From NCBI GenBank assembly GCA_000824845.1, contig CCNC01000063.1:1-60492 (forward strand): a stretch of DNA of 60,492 nucleotides, in the 5' to 3' direction. The DNA is from Mesorhizobium sp. ORS 3359. Its GTDB lineage: Bacteria > Pseudomonadota > Alphaproteobacteria > Rhizobiales > Rhizobiaceae. Below are positions 33,573-44,200 of the stretch, piece after piece. How positions within the stretch are numbered: position 1 is the first letter of the stretch; every line of letters starts with the position of its first letter. The notes below the pieces were generated by a model. That model was not told the origin of the DNA. It saw nothing but the letters and a program-made list of their open reading frames with translations, and made no database searches. A program made the position numbers and the translations under genes.

Positions 33573-34792
33573 CGACCGCAACGGCCGCGGTCGGCCGGAC
33601 CGGCAGGGAGGGGCGCCGCACAGCAGTCCTGCTTGCCGCCGCGCAGGCGATCGTCGGTTCGGCCGCTCCGATCGCTATTTCGCTCGGAGCGCTTGCCGGG
33701 CAATATCTGCTCGGTCCCGACAAATCGCTGGCGACGGCTCCGATCACCGGATTCAATCTCGGCGTGGCGCTCGGAGCCTTGCCGGCCGCCGCCATCATCC
33801 GCAGCCTCGGCTATCGCGGCGGCTTCATGACCGGCACGATCGTCACTGCGTTCGGCGGCCTGATCGCGACGCTTGCGCTCTTCCAAGGGAGCTTTTGGCT
33901 GTTCGCCTTCGGCCTCTGCGTCATCGGCGTCGGTGGCGCCTTCGTGCAACAGTTCCGCTTCGCCGCCGCCGACAACGCGCCGCCCGAGTTCAAGGCCCGC
34001 GCCATCTCCTTCGTGCTGGCGGGCGGCATCGTCACCGCCATCCTCGGTCCGCAGATCGTCATTTACACCCGCGAACTGCTGGCCCCGGTCATGTTCGCGG
34101 GATCCTTCGCCTCGATCCTGCCGCTTGCGGCGGTTGGTGCGCTTATCCTGTCATTCCTGCGTGTGTCTTCAACGACCAACACCGTCACCGAAACCGCTGC
34201 GAGCGATGCCCGGCCGCTGGCTGAAATCGTCACTCAGCCGCGTTTTGTCGCAGCACTTTTCTGCACCGTCGGCAGCTACGCGCTGATGAGCTTCGTCATG
34301 ACCGGCGCGCCGCTCGCCATGGTTGGCTGTGGACTGTCGGAAGATGATGCGACGCTCGGCATTTCCTGGCACGTCATGGCCATGTTCGGACCGAGCTTCT
34401 TCACCGGCTCGCTGATCCATCGCTTCGGCGCCGAACGTGTGCTGGCCACTGGCCTCGTGCTCCTGATCGGCTGCGCCACGGTGGCGCTGTCCGGGCTGCA
34501 TCTGTGGCAATTCTGGACGGCGTTGATCCTGCTCGGGCTTGGCTGGAACTTCGGCTTCATCGGCGCCACGGCCATGGTCGCGGCCAGCTACCGCCCCTCC
34601 GAGAAGAGCAAGGTGCAGGGTTTCCACGACTTCGTCCTGTTCGGCTCCGTCGCCTTCTCCTCGCTCATGTCAGGCGCGATCTACAATGCATGGGGCTGGA
34701 CGATGCTCAACTGGGTCGTCTTCCCGGTCGTCGCGCTTTGCTTTGTCGCGCTCGGGACTTTGAAGTTGGCGGGCTCGCGCGCGGCCAGCTGA
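33569..34792 (+). CDS. MFS transporter
   Basis: A 407-residue major facilitator with about 12 hydrophobic helices. The GTG start overlaps the nusB stop, so it is the last gene of the glyA-nusB run. Conserved-like segments are '[20 protein letters not shown]' near residue 42, '[20 protein letters not shown]' near 67 and '[20 protein letters not shown]' near 320. The loop 2-3 motif is atypical ([10 protein letters not shown] instead of DRxGRR), as in the YnfM/'MFS_1-like' branch seen next to nusB in rhizobia. The substrate is unknown; the position suggests no direct link to riboflavin. Confidence 0.85.
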   Translation: MTTATAAVGRTGREGRRTAVLLAAAQAIVGSAAPIAISLGALAGQYLLGPDKSLATAPITGFNLGVALGALPAAAIIRSLGYRGGFMTGTIVTAFGGLIATLALFQGSFWLFAFGLCVIGVGGAFVQQFRFAAADNAPPEFKARAISFVLAGGIVTAILGPQIVIYTRELLAPVMFAGSFASILPLAAVGALILSFLRVSSTTNTVTETAASDARPLAEIVTQPRFVAALFCTVGSYALMSFVMTGAPLAMVGCGLSEDDATLGISWHVMAMFGPSFFTGSLIHRFGAERVLATGLVLLIGCATVALSGLHLWQFWTALILLGLGWNFGFIGATAMVAASYRPSEKSKVQGFHDFVLFGSVAFSSLMSGAIYNAWGWTMLNWVVFPVVALCFVALGTLKLAGSRAAS

Positions 34793-34951
34793 CATTACGC
34801 TGTCGGGACGGCCTGGGGCTCGTCCCCGACGCCGGGAACAAAATTATTGCGTGTATCCCCCTAGTTATGAAACCGTATGCCCCGACCGACCGTTGAAGCT
34901 GTGCTCATATGCGACCACCGATTGATCGGCTCATAGCAAGGGATTTTCACA

Positions 34952-35863
34952 ATGTTTTCAGGTAGAAAGCTCGCTTTCGCGGCGATGGCGCTTGGCATCG
35001 CGACGGCATCGGCGAATGCCCAGGTGGTGGTGTCTTCCAAGATCGACACCGAAGGCGGCGTGCTGGGCAACATCATCCAGCTCGTGCTCAACGCCAACAA
35101 CATCAAGACCACCGACCGTATCCAGCTCGGCGCGACGCCCGTGGTGCGCAAGGCGATCACCGCCGGCGAGATCGACATCTATCCAGAATATACGGGCAAT
35201 GCCGCCTTCTTCTTCCAGAAGGCTGACGATCCGGTCTGGAAGGACGCCGCCAAGGCTTACGAAACCGCCAAGAAGCTCGACTATGACGCCAACAAGATCG
35301 TTTGGCTGTCGCCGTCGCCGGCCAACAACACCTGGGCGATCGCGCTGCGCAAGGAAGTGGCTGACGAGAACAAGCTCGCCACCCTGACGGACTTCGGCAA
35401 GTATGTCGCCGGCGGCGGCAAGGTGGTGCTCGCGGCTTCCGCCGAGTTCGTCAATTCGGCCGCGGCGCTTCCGGCCTTCCAGACGACCTATGGCTTCACG
35501 CTGAAGCCGGACCAGTTGATCACGCTCTCCGGCGGCGACACCGCGGCAACCATCGCTGCCGCCGCCAACCAGACCAACGGCGCCAACGCGGCCATGGTCT
35601 ATGGCACTGATGGCGGCATCCAGCCCTCCGGCCTCGTCGTGCTCGAGGACGACAAGGGCGTGCAGCCGGTCTACCAGCCGGCGCCGATCATCCGCGAAGA
35701 GGTCCTTAAGCAGCATCCCGAGATCGAGGCGCTGCTGAAGCCGGTCTTCGCCAAGCTCGATCTCGTCACCCTGCAGGAGCTCAATGGCCGCGTCCAACTG
35801 GGCGGCGAGCCTGCCAAGGGCGTGGCGGAGGATTTCCTCAAGAAGAACGGCTTCCTGAAGTAA
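34952..35863 (+). CDS. yehZ: osmoprotectant ABC transporter substrate-binding protein (YehZ/OsmF type)
   Basis: A 303-residue periplasmic binding protein. The Sec signal is 'RKLAFAAMALGIATASANA'. The mature protein begins 'VVVSSKIDTEGGVLGNIIQL', the standard N-terminus of OsmF/YehZ, and has the OpuAC-like two-lobed pattern with 'EIDIYPEYTGNAAFFFQ' near residue 73. It captures glycine betaine, choline or a related osmolyte for the adjacent transporter. The following three genes (permease, ATPase, permease) are in the yehZYXW order and orientation. The short 160-base upstream gap should hold the operon promoter. Confidence 0.92.
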   Translation: MFSGRKLAFAAMALGIATASANAQVVVSSKIDTEGGVLGNIIQLVLNANNIKTTDRIQLGATPVVRKAITAGEIDIYPEYTGNAAFFFQKADDPVWKDAAKAYETAKKLDYDANKIVWLSPSPANNTWAIALRKEVADENKLATLTDFGKYVAGGGKVVLAASAEFVNSAAALPAFQTTYGFTLKPDQLITLSGGDTAATIAAAANQTNGANAAMVYGTDGGIQPSGLVVLEDDKGVQPVYQPAPIIREEVLKQHPEIEALLKPVFAKLDLVTLQELNGRVQLGGEPAKGVAEDFLKKNGFLK

Positions 35864-35915
35864 GGCGAGTTCGGCGCGCCGTGTTGGCGGTGCGCCTGCT
35901 CGAGTGGGGACGATC

Positions 35916-37082
35916 GTGACCATCCGCTTCGACAAGCTCGGCGTCGTCATCGCCGCGATCGTCGCCTACGCTGCCTTGGCGGCCCCCTTTGCCACGTTCC
36001 GCGCCAACCGCATCGTGCCGGGGCAGGCGCGTTCGATCCTCGAAGCGCTGCCGCCCGCGCTTGGCATGGTGCTGCTGGCTATGGTGATCGCCGCCGCCAT
36101 CGTCGCCTTGCTCAGGACGCCGCTCATCCTCAGGCTGGCGGTCAGCGTCGTCGCGCTGGTCGCGCTATCGGTCCTGATCGGCACCGCCGGCGGTTTCCTG
36201 ACGCCTGCCGGAAACACCTTTGCCCGCGTCGCGCCCGCCTCCGGTTTCTGGCTGCTGATCTTTGCCTTCACCCTTCTGCTGGCCGATGTGCTCACCAGGC
36301 TGAACCTGTCGCCCTGGTCGCGCCTCGGCGTGCTCGTGCTGGCCGCGCTCGCCATTGCCGCGCTGCTCGTCTCGGGAAGCTGGGACAGCCTCTCCATCCT
36401 CAAGGAATATGCCAGCCGCGCCGACAGTTTCTGGGCCGAGGCTTCCAAGCACGTTAGCCTGGCGCTTGGCTCGCTGGCTGGCGCGGTGATCGTCGGCATA
36501 CCGCTCGGCATCCTTTGCCATCGCGTCGAGAAGCTGCGGGCGGGCGTGCTGAATGTGCTCAACATCATCCAGACCATCCCGTCGATCGCGCTCTTCGGCC
36601 TGCTGATCGCGCCGCTCGGCTGGGTTGCCGTCCACGTGCCGGGCGCTGCCGCGATCGGCATCAGGGGTATCGGCACCGCGCCCGCCTTTGTCGCGCTCTT
36701 CCTCTATTCGCTGTTGCCGGTGGTGGCCAACACCGTGGTCGGGCTGGCTGGTGTGCCCCGAGCGGCGAACGACGCCGCGCGCGGCATGGGCATGACCGAC
36801 CGCCAGCGGCTGTTCGATGTCGAGTTCCCGCTCGCCTTTCCGGTGATCCTGACCGGCATCCGCATCGTGCTGGTGCAGAATATCGGCCTTGCCACCATTG
36901 CCGCGCTGATCGGCGGCGGTGGCTTCGGCGTGTTCGTCTTCCAGGGCGTCGGCCAGACGGCGATGGATCTGGTGCTGCTCGGCGCGCTGCCCACCGTGGC
37001 GTTGGCCTTTGCGGCTGCCATCATCCTCGACGCGGTCATCGAGATGACCGCCACCAAGCGCAGGGTAGTTGAAACGGCATGA
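35916..37082 (+). CDS. yehY: osmoprotectant ABC transporter permease, large subunit (YehY type)
   Basis: A 388-residue inner-membrane permease with about ten helices. The N-terminal half is an extra hydrophobic domain; the C-terminal half is a binding-protein-dependent transport domain with the EAA loop 'NDAARGMGMTDRQRLFDVEF' near residue 285 that contacts the ATPase. The length fits YehY (about 385) rather than the smaller partner. I use the GTG at 35916, with GGGGA six bases before it; a GTG four codons earlier is possible. The stop overlaps the ATPase start by four bases. Confidence 0.9.
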   Translation: MTIRFDKLGVVIAAIVAYAALAAPFATFRANRIVPGQARSILEALPPALGMVLLAMVIAAAIVALLRTPLILRLAVSVVALVALSVLIGTAGGFLTPAGNTFARVAPASGFWLLIFAFTLLLADVLTRLNLSPWSRLGVLVLAALAIAALLVSGSWDSLSILKEYASRADSFWAEASKHVSLALGSLAGAVIVGIPLGILCHRVEKLRAGVLNVLNIIQTIPSIALFGLLIAPLGWVAVHVPGAAAIGIRGIGTAPAFVALFLYSLLPVVANTVVGLAGVPRAANDAARGMGMTDRQRLFDVEFPLAFPVILTGIRIVLVQNIGLATIAALIGGGGFGVFVFQGVGQTAMDLVLLGALPTVALAFAAAIILDAVIEMTATKRRVVETA

Positions 37083-38017
37083 TCGAGATCGAAGGCATCA
37101 CCAAGCGCTATGACGAGACGACGGTGGTCGACAATGTTTCGATGGTCATCGAACCGCGCACCATCGCCACCATTGTCGGCACATCCGGATCGGGCAAGAC
37201 GACCCTGCTCAGGATGATCAACCGGCTGGTCGAGCCGACCTCCGGCGTCATCAAGCTCGACGGCGCCGACAACCGCTCCTTGCCTGGCTATCAGCTGCGC
37301 CGCAGCATCGGCTACGCCATTCAGGGCCATGGCCTGTTTCCACACCGAACGGTGGCGCAGAACATCGCCACCGTGCCGCTACTGCTCGGCTGGGACAGGG
37401 ATCGCATCAAGGCGCGTGTCGACGAGCTGATGACGCTCTACCAGCTCGACCCACAGGCCTATGGCCCTCGTTACCCGCACGAGCTTTCCGGCGGCCAGCA
37501 GCAGCGCGTCGGGGTGGCGCGCGCCTTGGCCGCCGAGCCTAACGTGCTTTTGATGGATGAGCCCTTCGGCGCTCTGGATCCGATCATCCGCACGAAGGCG
37601 CAGGAGGATCTGCTGGCGATCCAGAAGCGTTTCGGCACCACCATCATCCTCGTCACCCACGACATGGAAGAAGCAGTGCATCTGGGCGACAAGATCGCCG
37701 TGATGGATGCCGGCAAGCTGGTGCAATACGCAAAACCGGCGGAGATTCTGGCCAGGCCTGCAAGCGATTTTGTCGAGACATTAGTCGGCGCCAGCGAAAG
37801 GCCGTTCCGGTTGCTGTCGCTCGGGCCTGTGCGCGATGCCATGGAGCCGGGCGGCGCGGAGGGCGAGGCGATTCCCGGCGAGGCCACGCAGCGCGACGCG
37901 CTGGCCGAGCTGTTGTGGTCGGGCCGTCCCGCGCTGCCGGTGAAGGACGGCGACGGCAAGCTCATTGGCCGCGTCACCATCGAAGGCTTGGTAAAACGCG
38001 CGTCGAGGCCGCAATGA
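37079..38017 (+). CDS. yehX: osmoprotectant ABC transporter ATP-binding protein (YehX type)
   Basis: A 312-residue ATPase. Walker A is 'VGTSGSGKTTLLRM' near residue 33, the Q-loop lies in 'IGYAIQGHGLFPHRT', the ABC signature is 'LSGGQQQRVGVARAL' near 138, Walker B is 'NVLLMDEPFGALDPI' near 158 and the H-loop is 'VTHDMEEAVHLG'. The C-terminal 70 residues include a CBS-like segment 'SGRPALPVKDGDGKLIGRVT', which in OpuA-type transporters senses ionic strength. It overlaps both neighbours by four bases (upstream and downstream permease genes), so the three are translated as a unit. Confidence 0.93.
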   Translation: MIEIEGITKRYDETTVVDNVSMVIEPRTIATIVGTSGSGKTTLLRMINRLVEPTSGVIKLDGADNRSLPGYQLRRSIGYAIQGHGLFPHRTVAQNIATVPLLLGWDRDRIKARVDELMTLYQLDPQAYGPRYPHELSGGQQQRVGVARALAAEPNVLLMDEPFGALDPIIRTKAQEDLLAIQKRFGTTIILVTHDMEEAVHLGDKIAVMDAGKLVQYAKPAEILARPASDFVETLVGASERPFRLLSLGPVRDAMEPGGAEGEAIPGEATQRDALAELLWSGRPALPVKDGDGKLIGRVTIEGLVKRASRPQ

Positions 38018-38763
38018 AAGCCTGGCTGCCCGCGCTGCTGAGGCTGGCTGTCCTGGCGCTGCTGGTGGTCTTCATCACCAGCCCGGGCTGGTTCGAGCCG
38101 CTGTTGAAACCGCTGACCGAGAATGGCGCGCCGGCGATCTACAACCAGGGCAGCCTGCTGACGCTCACCCTGCAGCACCTGCGGATCGTGCTGGTCGCGA
38201 CGGCCGCGGCAACGTTTGTCGCGGTGGCTTTGGCCATCCTGGTCACTAGGCCGGCAGGCGCCGAGTTCCTGCCCTTGTCGCGCAGCCTGGTCAATATCGG
38301 CCAGACCTTTCCGCCGGTTGCCGTGCTGGCGCTTGCGGTTCCGGCGGTCGGCTTCGGCGAAAAGCCGACGCTGATCGCGCTCTTCCTTTATGGCCTGCTG
38401 CCGATCTTCGAGAATGCGCTGACCGCGCTGACAACGCTGCCCGGCAACGTGATGGAAGCGGCGCGCGGCGCCGGCATGACGGGTTGGCAAAGGCTGTTGA
38501 AGGTTGAGCTGCCGCTGAGCGCCCCCGTGATCCTGGGCGGCATTCGGCTTTCGGTCGTCATCAGCCTCGCCACCGCGACGATCGGCTCGACGGTTGCAGC
38601 CAAGACCCTGGGCGAGGTGATCATCGCTGGCCTGATCTCGAACAACCTTGCCTTCGTGCTGCAAGGCGGCCTGATCGTCGCGGCGCTTGCGGTGCTGATC
38701 TATGACGGTCTGTCGGCCATAGAGCGCTACGCCGCGCGGCGCATGGGGCAGGGAGCGGAGTAG
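38014..38763 (+). CDS. yehW: osmoprotectant ABC transporter permease, small subunit (YehW type)
   Basis: A 249-residue inner-membrane permease with six helices and the EAA loop 'MEAARGAGMTGWQRLLKVEL' near residue 145. It pairs with the larger permease to form the channel for the osmolyte bound by the first gene's product. The ATG overlaps the ATPase stop by four bases. The length matches YehW (about 243). It is the last gene of the operon; 264 bases with the hppA promoter follow. The substrate could be glycine betaine, proline betaine or choline; this cannot be decided from sequence. Confidence 0.9.
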   Translation: MKAWLPALLRLAVLALLVVFITSPGWFEPLLKPLTENGAPAIYNQGSLLTLTLQHLRIVLVATAAATFVAVALAILVTRPAGAEFLPLSRSLVNIGQTFPPVAVLALAVPAVGFGEKPTLIALFLYGLLPIFENALTALTTLPGNVMEAARGAGMTGWQRLLKVELPLSAPVILGGIRLSVVISLATATIGSTVAAKTLGEVIIAGLISNNLAFVLQGGLIVAALAVLIYDGLSAIERYAARRMGQGAE

Positions 38764-38903
38764 CGCGATACAAGGGGCAGGCCAGCAGGTTGCGCTGCGA
38801 TACCCTCGCGTCATTTCAATCGATCTAACTCCAGGCTCGCGCTGGCACAATGTTTACTGCCTTCTTCTTTTGGGCGAAAGCCGGGCAAAAACCGAACAAT
38901 ATC

Positions 38904-38932
38904 TTGACGTTCCAAGCCTTGTTTCGCATACC
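38904..38932 (+). promoter_or_regulatory. probable hppA promoter
   Basis: TTGACG (38904-38909), a 17-base spacer and CATACC (38927-38932), about 95 bases before the hppA start. The upstream DNA contains T-rich tracts (CTTCTTCTTTTGGG). Confidence 0.5.
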
Positions 38933-39027
38933 CCAACCAAGAGGTGGATTCCGCGCGCGGCATCCATCTCCGTTCCAACGGCCCAGGGAGGGGTTCTTTT
39001 GGGCCATCAATCGAGGAAAATCCGGCA

Positions 39028-41169
39028 ATGACCATCATTACCGCCGTCATCGCCTGCGGCTTGCTGTCAGTTCTGTACGCCATCTGGGCGACACGTTCGG
39101 TCCTTGCGTCCGATCAGGGCAATCAGCGCATGCAGGAAATATCCGCCGCCATACGCGAAGGCGCCCAGGCCTATCTGGCGCGCCAGTATACCACCATCGC
39201 AGTGGTCGGCATCGTCGTGCTCCTGCTTGCCTGGTGGCTGCTCTCGATCACCTCCGCGATCGGCTTCCTGATCGGCGCCGTGCTTTCGGGCGCCGCCGGC
39301 TTCATCGGCATGCATGTCTCGGTGCGCGCCAATGTGCGGACCGCGCAGGCCGCCTCCAACAGCCTCGCCGCGGGCCTCGATATCGCCTTCAAATCCGGCG
39401 CGATCACCGGCCTGCTGGTCGCGGGACTGGCGCTTCTCGGCGTCTCGATCTACTACGCCGTCCTGACTGGCCCGATGGGCCTCCAGCCGAATGATCGCGT
39501 CGTCATCGACTCGCTGGTCTCGCTTGGCTTCGGCGCTTCGCTGATCTCGATCTTCGCCCGTCTCGGCGGCGGCATCTTCACCAAGGGTGCGGATGTCGGC
39601 GGCGACCTTGTCGGCAAGGTCGAGGCCGGCATTCCCGAAGACGATCCACGCAACCCGGCCACCATCGCCGACAATGTCGGCGACAATGTCGGCGACTGCG
39701 CGGGCATGGCCGCCGACCTGTTCGAGACCTATGCGGTGACCGTTGTCGCCACCATGGTTCTGGCCGCCATCTTCTTCGGCGGCACGGCCGCGCTGGGCGC
39801 GGCCATGCTCTACCCGCTGGCAATTTGCGGCGCCTGCATCCTGACCTCGATCGTCGGCACCTTCTTCGTCAAGCTCGGTTCCAACGGCTCGATCATGGGC
39901 GCTCTCTACAAGGGCCTGATCGTCACCGGCCTGCTGTCGATCGTCGGTCTTGCCGCCGCGACCTCCGGCACGGTCGGCTGGGGCGAGGTCGGCACCGTTG
40001 CCGGCATCGGCATCACCGGCAAGAACCTGTTCATCTGCGGCCTCATCGGTCTGCTGGTGACCGGTTTGATAGTGGTGATCACCGAATACTACACCGGCAC
40101 CAACAAGCGTCCGGTGAACTCGATCGCCCAGGCTTCGGTGACCGGCCACGGCACCAACGTCATCCAGGGCCTCGCGGTCTCGCTGGAATCGACAGCACTG
40201 CCGGCAATCGTCATCGTCGGCGGCATCATTGCCACCTACCAGCTCGGCGGCCTGTTCGGCACGGCGATCGCGGTCACCACCATGCTTGGCCTGGCCGGCA
40301 TGATCGTGGCGCTCGACGCCTTCGGCCCGGTCACCGACAACGCCGGCGGCATTGCCGAAATGGCCGGCCTGCCGAAAGAAGTGCGCCACTCCACCGACGC
40401 GCTCGACGCCGTCGGCAACACCACCAAGGCTGTGACCAAGGGCTATGCCATCGGCTCGGCCGGTCTCGGTGCGCTGGTGCTGTTCGCGGCCTACTCGAAC
40501 GACCTGAGGTTCTTTGCCGCCAATGGCGACAAATACCCCTACTTCCAGGGCATGGGCGACGTCTCCTTCGACCTCTCCAATCCCTACGTGGTCGCCGGCC
40601 TGATCTTCGGCGGCCTGATCCCCTATCTGTTCGGCGGCATCGCCATGACCGCCGTCGGTCGCGCCGCCGGCTCGATCGTCGAGGAAGTGCGCAAGCAGTT
40701 CCGCGAGGACAAGGGCATCATGGCCGGCACCTCGAAGCCGAACTATGCGCGCGCCGTCGACATCCTGACCAGGGCGGCGATCCGGGAAATGATCATCCCG
40801 TCGCTCCTGCCGGTGCTGGCGCCGCTCGTCGTCTATTTCGGCGTGCTGCTGATCTCGGGTTCGAAGGCCTCGGCCTTCGCCGCGCTCGGCGCCTCGCTGC
40901 TCGGCGTGATCGTCAACGGCCTCTTCGTCGCTATCTCGATGACCTCCGGCGGCGGCGCCTGGGACAACGCCAAGAAGTCGTTCGAGGACGGCTTCACCGA
41001 CAAGGACGGAGTCAAGCACCTGAAGGGTTCGGAGGCTCACAAGGCCTCGGTCACCGGCGACACCGTCGGCGACCCCTACAAGGACACCGCCGGCCCGGCC
41101 GTCAACCCGGCGATCAAGATCACCAACATCGTCGCGCTGCTTCTTCTCGCCGTGCTCGCGCACGGCTGA
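39028..41169 (+). CDS. hppA: K+-insensitive pyrophosphate-energised proton pump
   Basis: A 713-residue membrane-bound H+-translocating pyrophosphatase with about 16 helices. The catalytic loop is '[20 protein letters not shown]' near residue 185, followed by '[20 protein letters not shown]' near 207. The determinant of potassium dependence reads '[12 protein letters not shown]' near 468, with Lys where K+-dependent enzymes have Ala, so it is the K+-insensitive type. It uses PPi hydrolysis to acidify periplasm or internal compartments and saves energy under stress. RBS GAGGAAAA precedes the ATG; an upstream in-frame ATG (38944) adds 28 unlikely residues. A terminator follows. Confidence 0.97.
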   Translation: MTIITAVIACGLLSVLYAIWATRSVLASDQGNQRMQEISAAIREGAQAYLARQYTTIAVVGIVVLLLAWWLLSITSAIGFLIGAVLSGAAGFIGMHVSVRANVRTAQAASNSLAAGLDIAFKSGAITGLLVAGLALLGVSIYYAVLTGPMGLQPNDRVVIDSLVSLGFGASLISIFARLGGGIFTKGADVGGDLVGKVEAGIPEDDPRNPATIADNVGDNVGDCAGMAADLFETYAVTVVATMVLAAIFFGGTAALGAAMLYPLAICGACILTSIVGTFFVKLGSNGSIMGALYKGLIVTGLLSIVGLAAATSGTVGWGEVGTVAGIGITGKNLFICGLIGLLVTGLIVVITEYYTGTNKRPVNSIAQASVTGHGTNVIQGLAVSLESTALPAIVIVGGIIATYQLGGLFGTAIAVTTMLGLAGMIVALDAFGPVTDNAGGIAEMAGLPKEVRHSTDALDAVGNTTKAVTKGYAIGSAGLGALVLFAAYSNDLRFFAANGDKYPYFQGMGDVSFDLSNPYVVAGLIFGGLIPYLFGGIAMTAVGRAAGSIVEEVRKQFREDKGIMAGTSKPNYARAVDILTRAAIREMIIPSLLPVLAPLVVYFGVLLISGSKASAFAALGASLLGVIVNGLFVAISMTSGGGAWDNAKKSFEDGFTDKDGVKHLKGSEAHKASVTGDTVGDPYKDTAGPAVNPAIKITNIVALLLLAVLAHG

Positions 41170-41190
41170 TCGCGGCGGCTATTCCAGACA

Positions 41191-41224
41191 AAGCCCGCGG
41201 GAGCGATCCCGCGGGCTTTTGTTT
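41191..41224 (+). terminator. rho-independent terminator after hppA
   Basis: GCCCGCGGGA-GCGA-TCCCGCGGGC stem (10 bp) followed by TTTTGTTT, 23 bases past the hppA stop. Confidence 0.9.
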
Positions 41225-41245
41225 GTGAGTCATCCCGGATCGGGC

Positions 41246-44200
41246 ATGCATCTTTCCCGCGTGGTGGAACCATTCATACGCCGGTGCATTGTGCCGCAGC
41301 ATGACCCGGGGGGACAATTGCGGGAAACCGACGCCAGCGCTAATGGACCAGCAATCCAGCGTTTCGAATTGCTCGCCGCACTCGGCGACAGCATTCGCGA
41401 GGTAAATGATCCCAGTGAGCTCGCCTATGCTGCGGCTGAACTGTTAGGACGATACTTCAACGTTAGCCGGGCCGGCTACGGGACAATCGATATCGAGCGC
41501 GAGACAATTTCGATCGAGCGTGACTGGAACGCACCGGGAGTCAAGAGCCTTGCGGGTACGCTCCACTTCAGAGATTACGGAAGCTACATCGAGGACCTCA
41601 AGCGCGGCGAGACCGTGATCTTCGAGGATGCTGAAACCGACCCGCGAACCCGAGACAGGGTCGACGCTCTCAAAGCTATCAGCGCAAGATCGATCATCAA
41701 TTTGCCCGTCACCGAACATGGGGGCGTGGTTGCGTTGTTTTATTTGAACAACGCAACTCCGAGACGATGGAGCGCTGAAGACGTTGCGCTCGTCTCGGAC
41801 GTCGCGGACCGCACACGTACTGCGATTGAGCGCCTCAGGGCCGAAAGAGCTCTGTGGGAGAGCGCTGAACGTTTGGGATTCCTAGATAGACTTGGTCGGG
41901 AAAGCGCCGTCGCGAGGAACGCTGACGCCGTAATGGCAATCACCACCAGGCTGCTCGGTGAACATCTCAGGGTTTCGATTTGCGCCTATGCAGATATGGA
42001 GCCTGACGAGGATCACTTCACCATCCGCGGCGATTGGAGTGCGCCGGGTTCGCCCAGCATTGTCGGCTACTACAGCCTCGCGGATTTCGGACGGAAGGCA
42101 GTCGGCAATCTCAGGAACAACCGGCCGCTCATTATCAACAACAACCTTGTCGAGATAGAGCCCGAGGCAGCGAAGACCTTCCAAGACATAGGAATAACAG
42201 CGACCATATGCATGCCCCTCGTCAAGCAAGGCCGACTGACTGCCTTGATGGCCATTCACGATAGGCAGCCTCGCATTTGGTCCCAGCGCGAACTGGCCTT
42301 GCTCGCGGAGGTCACTGAGCGCTCCTGGGCACATGTGGAGCGCGTGCGCTCAGAGGAAGCAGCCAGAGCCAGTGAAGAACGGCTGCGTCTGGCGACCGAC
42401 GCGGCCGCTATCGGCACCTGGGACTATGATCCTGTCACTGATGTGCTTCGGTGGGACGACAAATGCAAAGCGCTCTTCGGACTGCCGCCGGAAGCTGAGG
42501 TTACATATGAAGGCGCCTTCCTTGCAGGTCTGCACCCGGAAGATCGCCGTCGCGCGGATGAAGCTGTGCGCCAGGCCATCGAACCAGGCGGATCATCTCG
42601 GTACGACATCGAATACCGCACGATTGGGCTGCAAGACGGCAAGGAGCGATGGATTGCCGCAACGGGCGATGCCATCTTCGAGGAGGGCCGCGCCGTTCGC
42701 TTCATAGGAATTGTCATCGACATCACTGCCCGCAAGCGGGTCGAACGACATCTCCAAATTATAAATGCGACTGCTGCTGCCGTGGCCGCAGAACTCGACG
42801 TTGGCCGTATCGTTCAGACGGTGACCGACACCGGCGTAGAACTCACCGGAGCCCAATTCGGCGCATTCTTCTATAACGTCGTGGACGAAAAGGGTGACAG
42901 CTATATGCTGTACACTCTTTCGGGGGCACCGCGGTCTGCGTTTGAGAATTTCCCGATGCCCCGCAATACAGCGGTCTTTGAACCGACGTTCCGTGGCACA
43001 GGCGTGGTGCGCTCGGATGATATTCTGCAGGACCCGCGCTACGGCAAGAATGCGCCCCGCAAGGGAATGCCGGAAGGCCATCTACCCGTCAGGTCTTACT
43101 TGGCCGTCCCCGTCATCTCACGGTCGGGCGAGGTTTTAGGAGGGCTGTTTTTCGGCCATTCCGACACAGGCATCTTCGGCGCCGAACATGAAGCCGCACT
43201 GTTGGGTCTCGCCGGGCATGCTGCCACTGCGATCGACAATTCGCGGTTGTTTGGGGCGTTGCAGTCCCTGAACGCAACCCTTGAGCAACGTGTCGTCGAA
43301 GCGGTCGCCGAGCGCGGCAAGGCCGAGGAACATCTGCGGCAAGCGCAGAAGATGGAGGCTGTGGGACAGCTCACCGGCGGAATAGCGCACGACTTCAACA
43401 ACATGCTTGCCGTCATCATTGGCGGACTGAATCTCGTGCAGCGCAAGCTTAGGAATGGCGACACGAACGTTAACAGCTTCGTCGAAGGAGCGATCGATGG
43501 CGCGCAACGGGCCGCAGAATTGACCAAGCGCCTGTTGGCTTTTTCACGTCAGCAGCCCTTGGCGCCGAAGCGCATGAATCCGAACCGCCTGGTTGCGGGG
43601 ATGGGAGAGTTGTTGCGACGAACTCTCGGCGAAACAATCCAGATCGAAACGGTTCTTGCCGCTGGCCTTTGGCATATAGAGGCGGATGCCAGTCAACTTG
43701 AAAGCACATTGCTGAACCTATGCGTGAACGCGCGTGACGCCATGCCCGGGGGTGGTAAGCTGACCATCGAGACGTCCAACGCTCACGTCGATGACAGGTA
43801 TGCAGTCGCAAACGGCATCGCAGCCGGGCAATATGTCCTTCTGGCGGTCACCGACACTGGGCTCGGCATGACGCCCGATGTGATGAGCAGGGCATTCGAT
43901 CCGTTCTTCACCACCAAGCCGGTGGGCAAGGGAACCGGCCTAGGCTTGAGTCAAGTCTATGGCTTCGTCCGGCAGTCGGGCGGAACAGTCAAAATCTACT
44001 CTGAACCAGGCATTGGCACGACGCTGAAAATCTACTTGCCGCGCTCAAACGGCGGTGAAGTCCAGGATGACCCGATTGCAACTGATGATGCGGCCCAAGG
44101 CAAGGCCACGGAGGTTGTCATGGTGGTCGAGGATGAGGATCGTGTACGGTCTATGGCGGCCGAGGCACTTCGGGAACTCGGCTATTCCGTGCTGGAAATG

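Noticed and set aside
34853..34868. CCCCCTAGTTATG stretch before the osmoprotectant operon as an operator
   Set aside because: Neither palindromic nor repeated in the window; no basis for a regulator call.
39067..41228. Long antisense and out-of-frame reading frames over hppA
   Set aside because: Low-complexity, charged translations typical of shadows; hppA has complete catalytic motifs.
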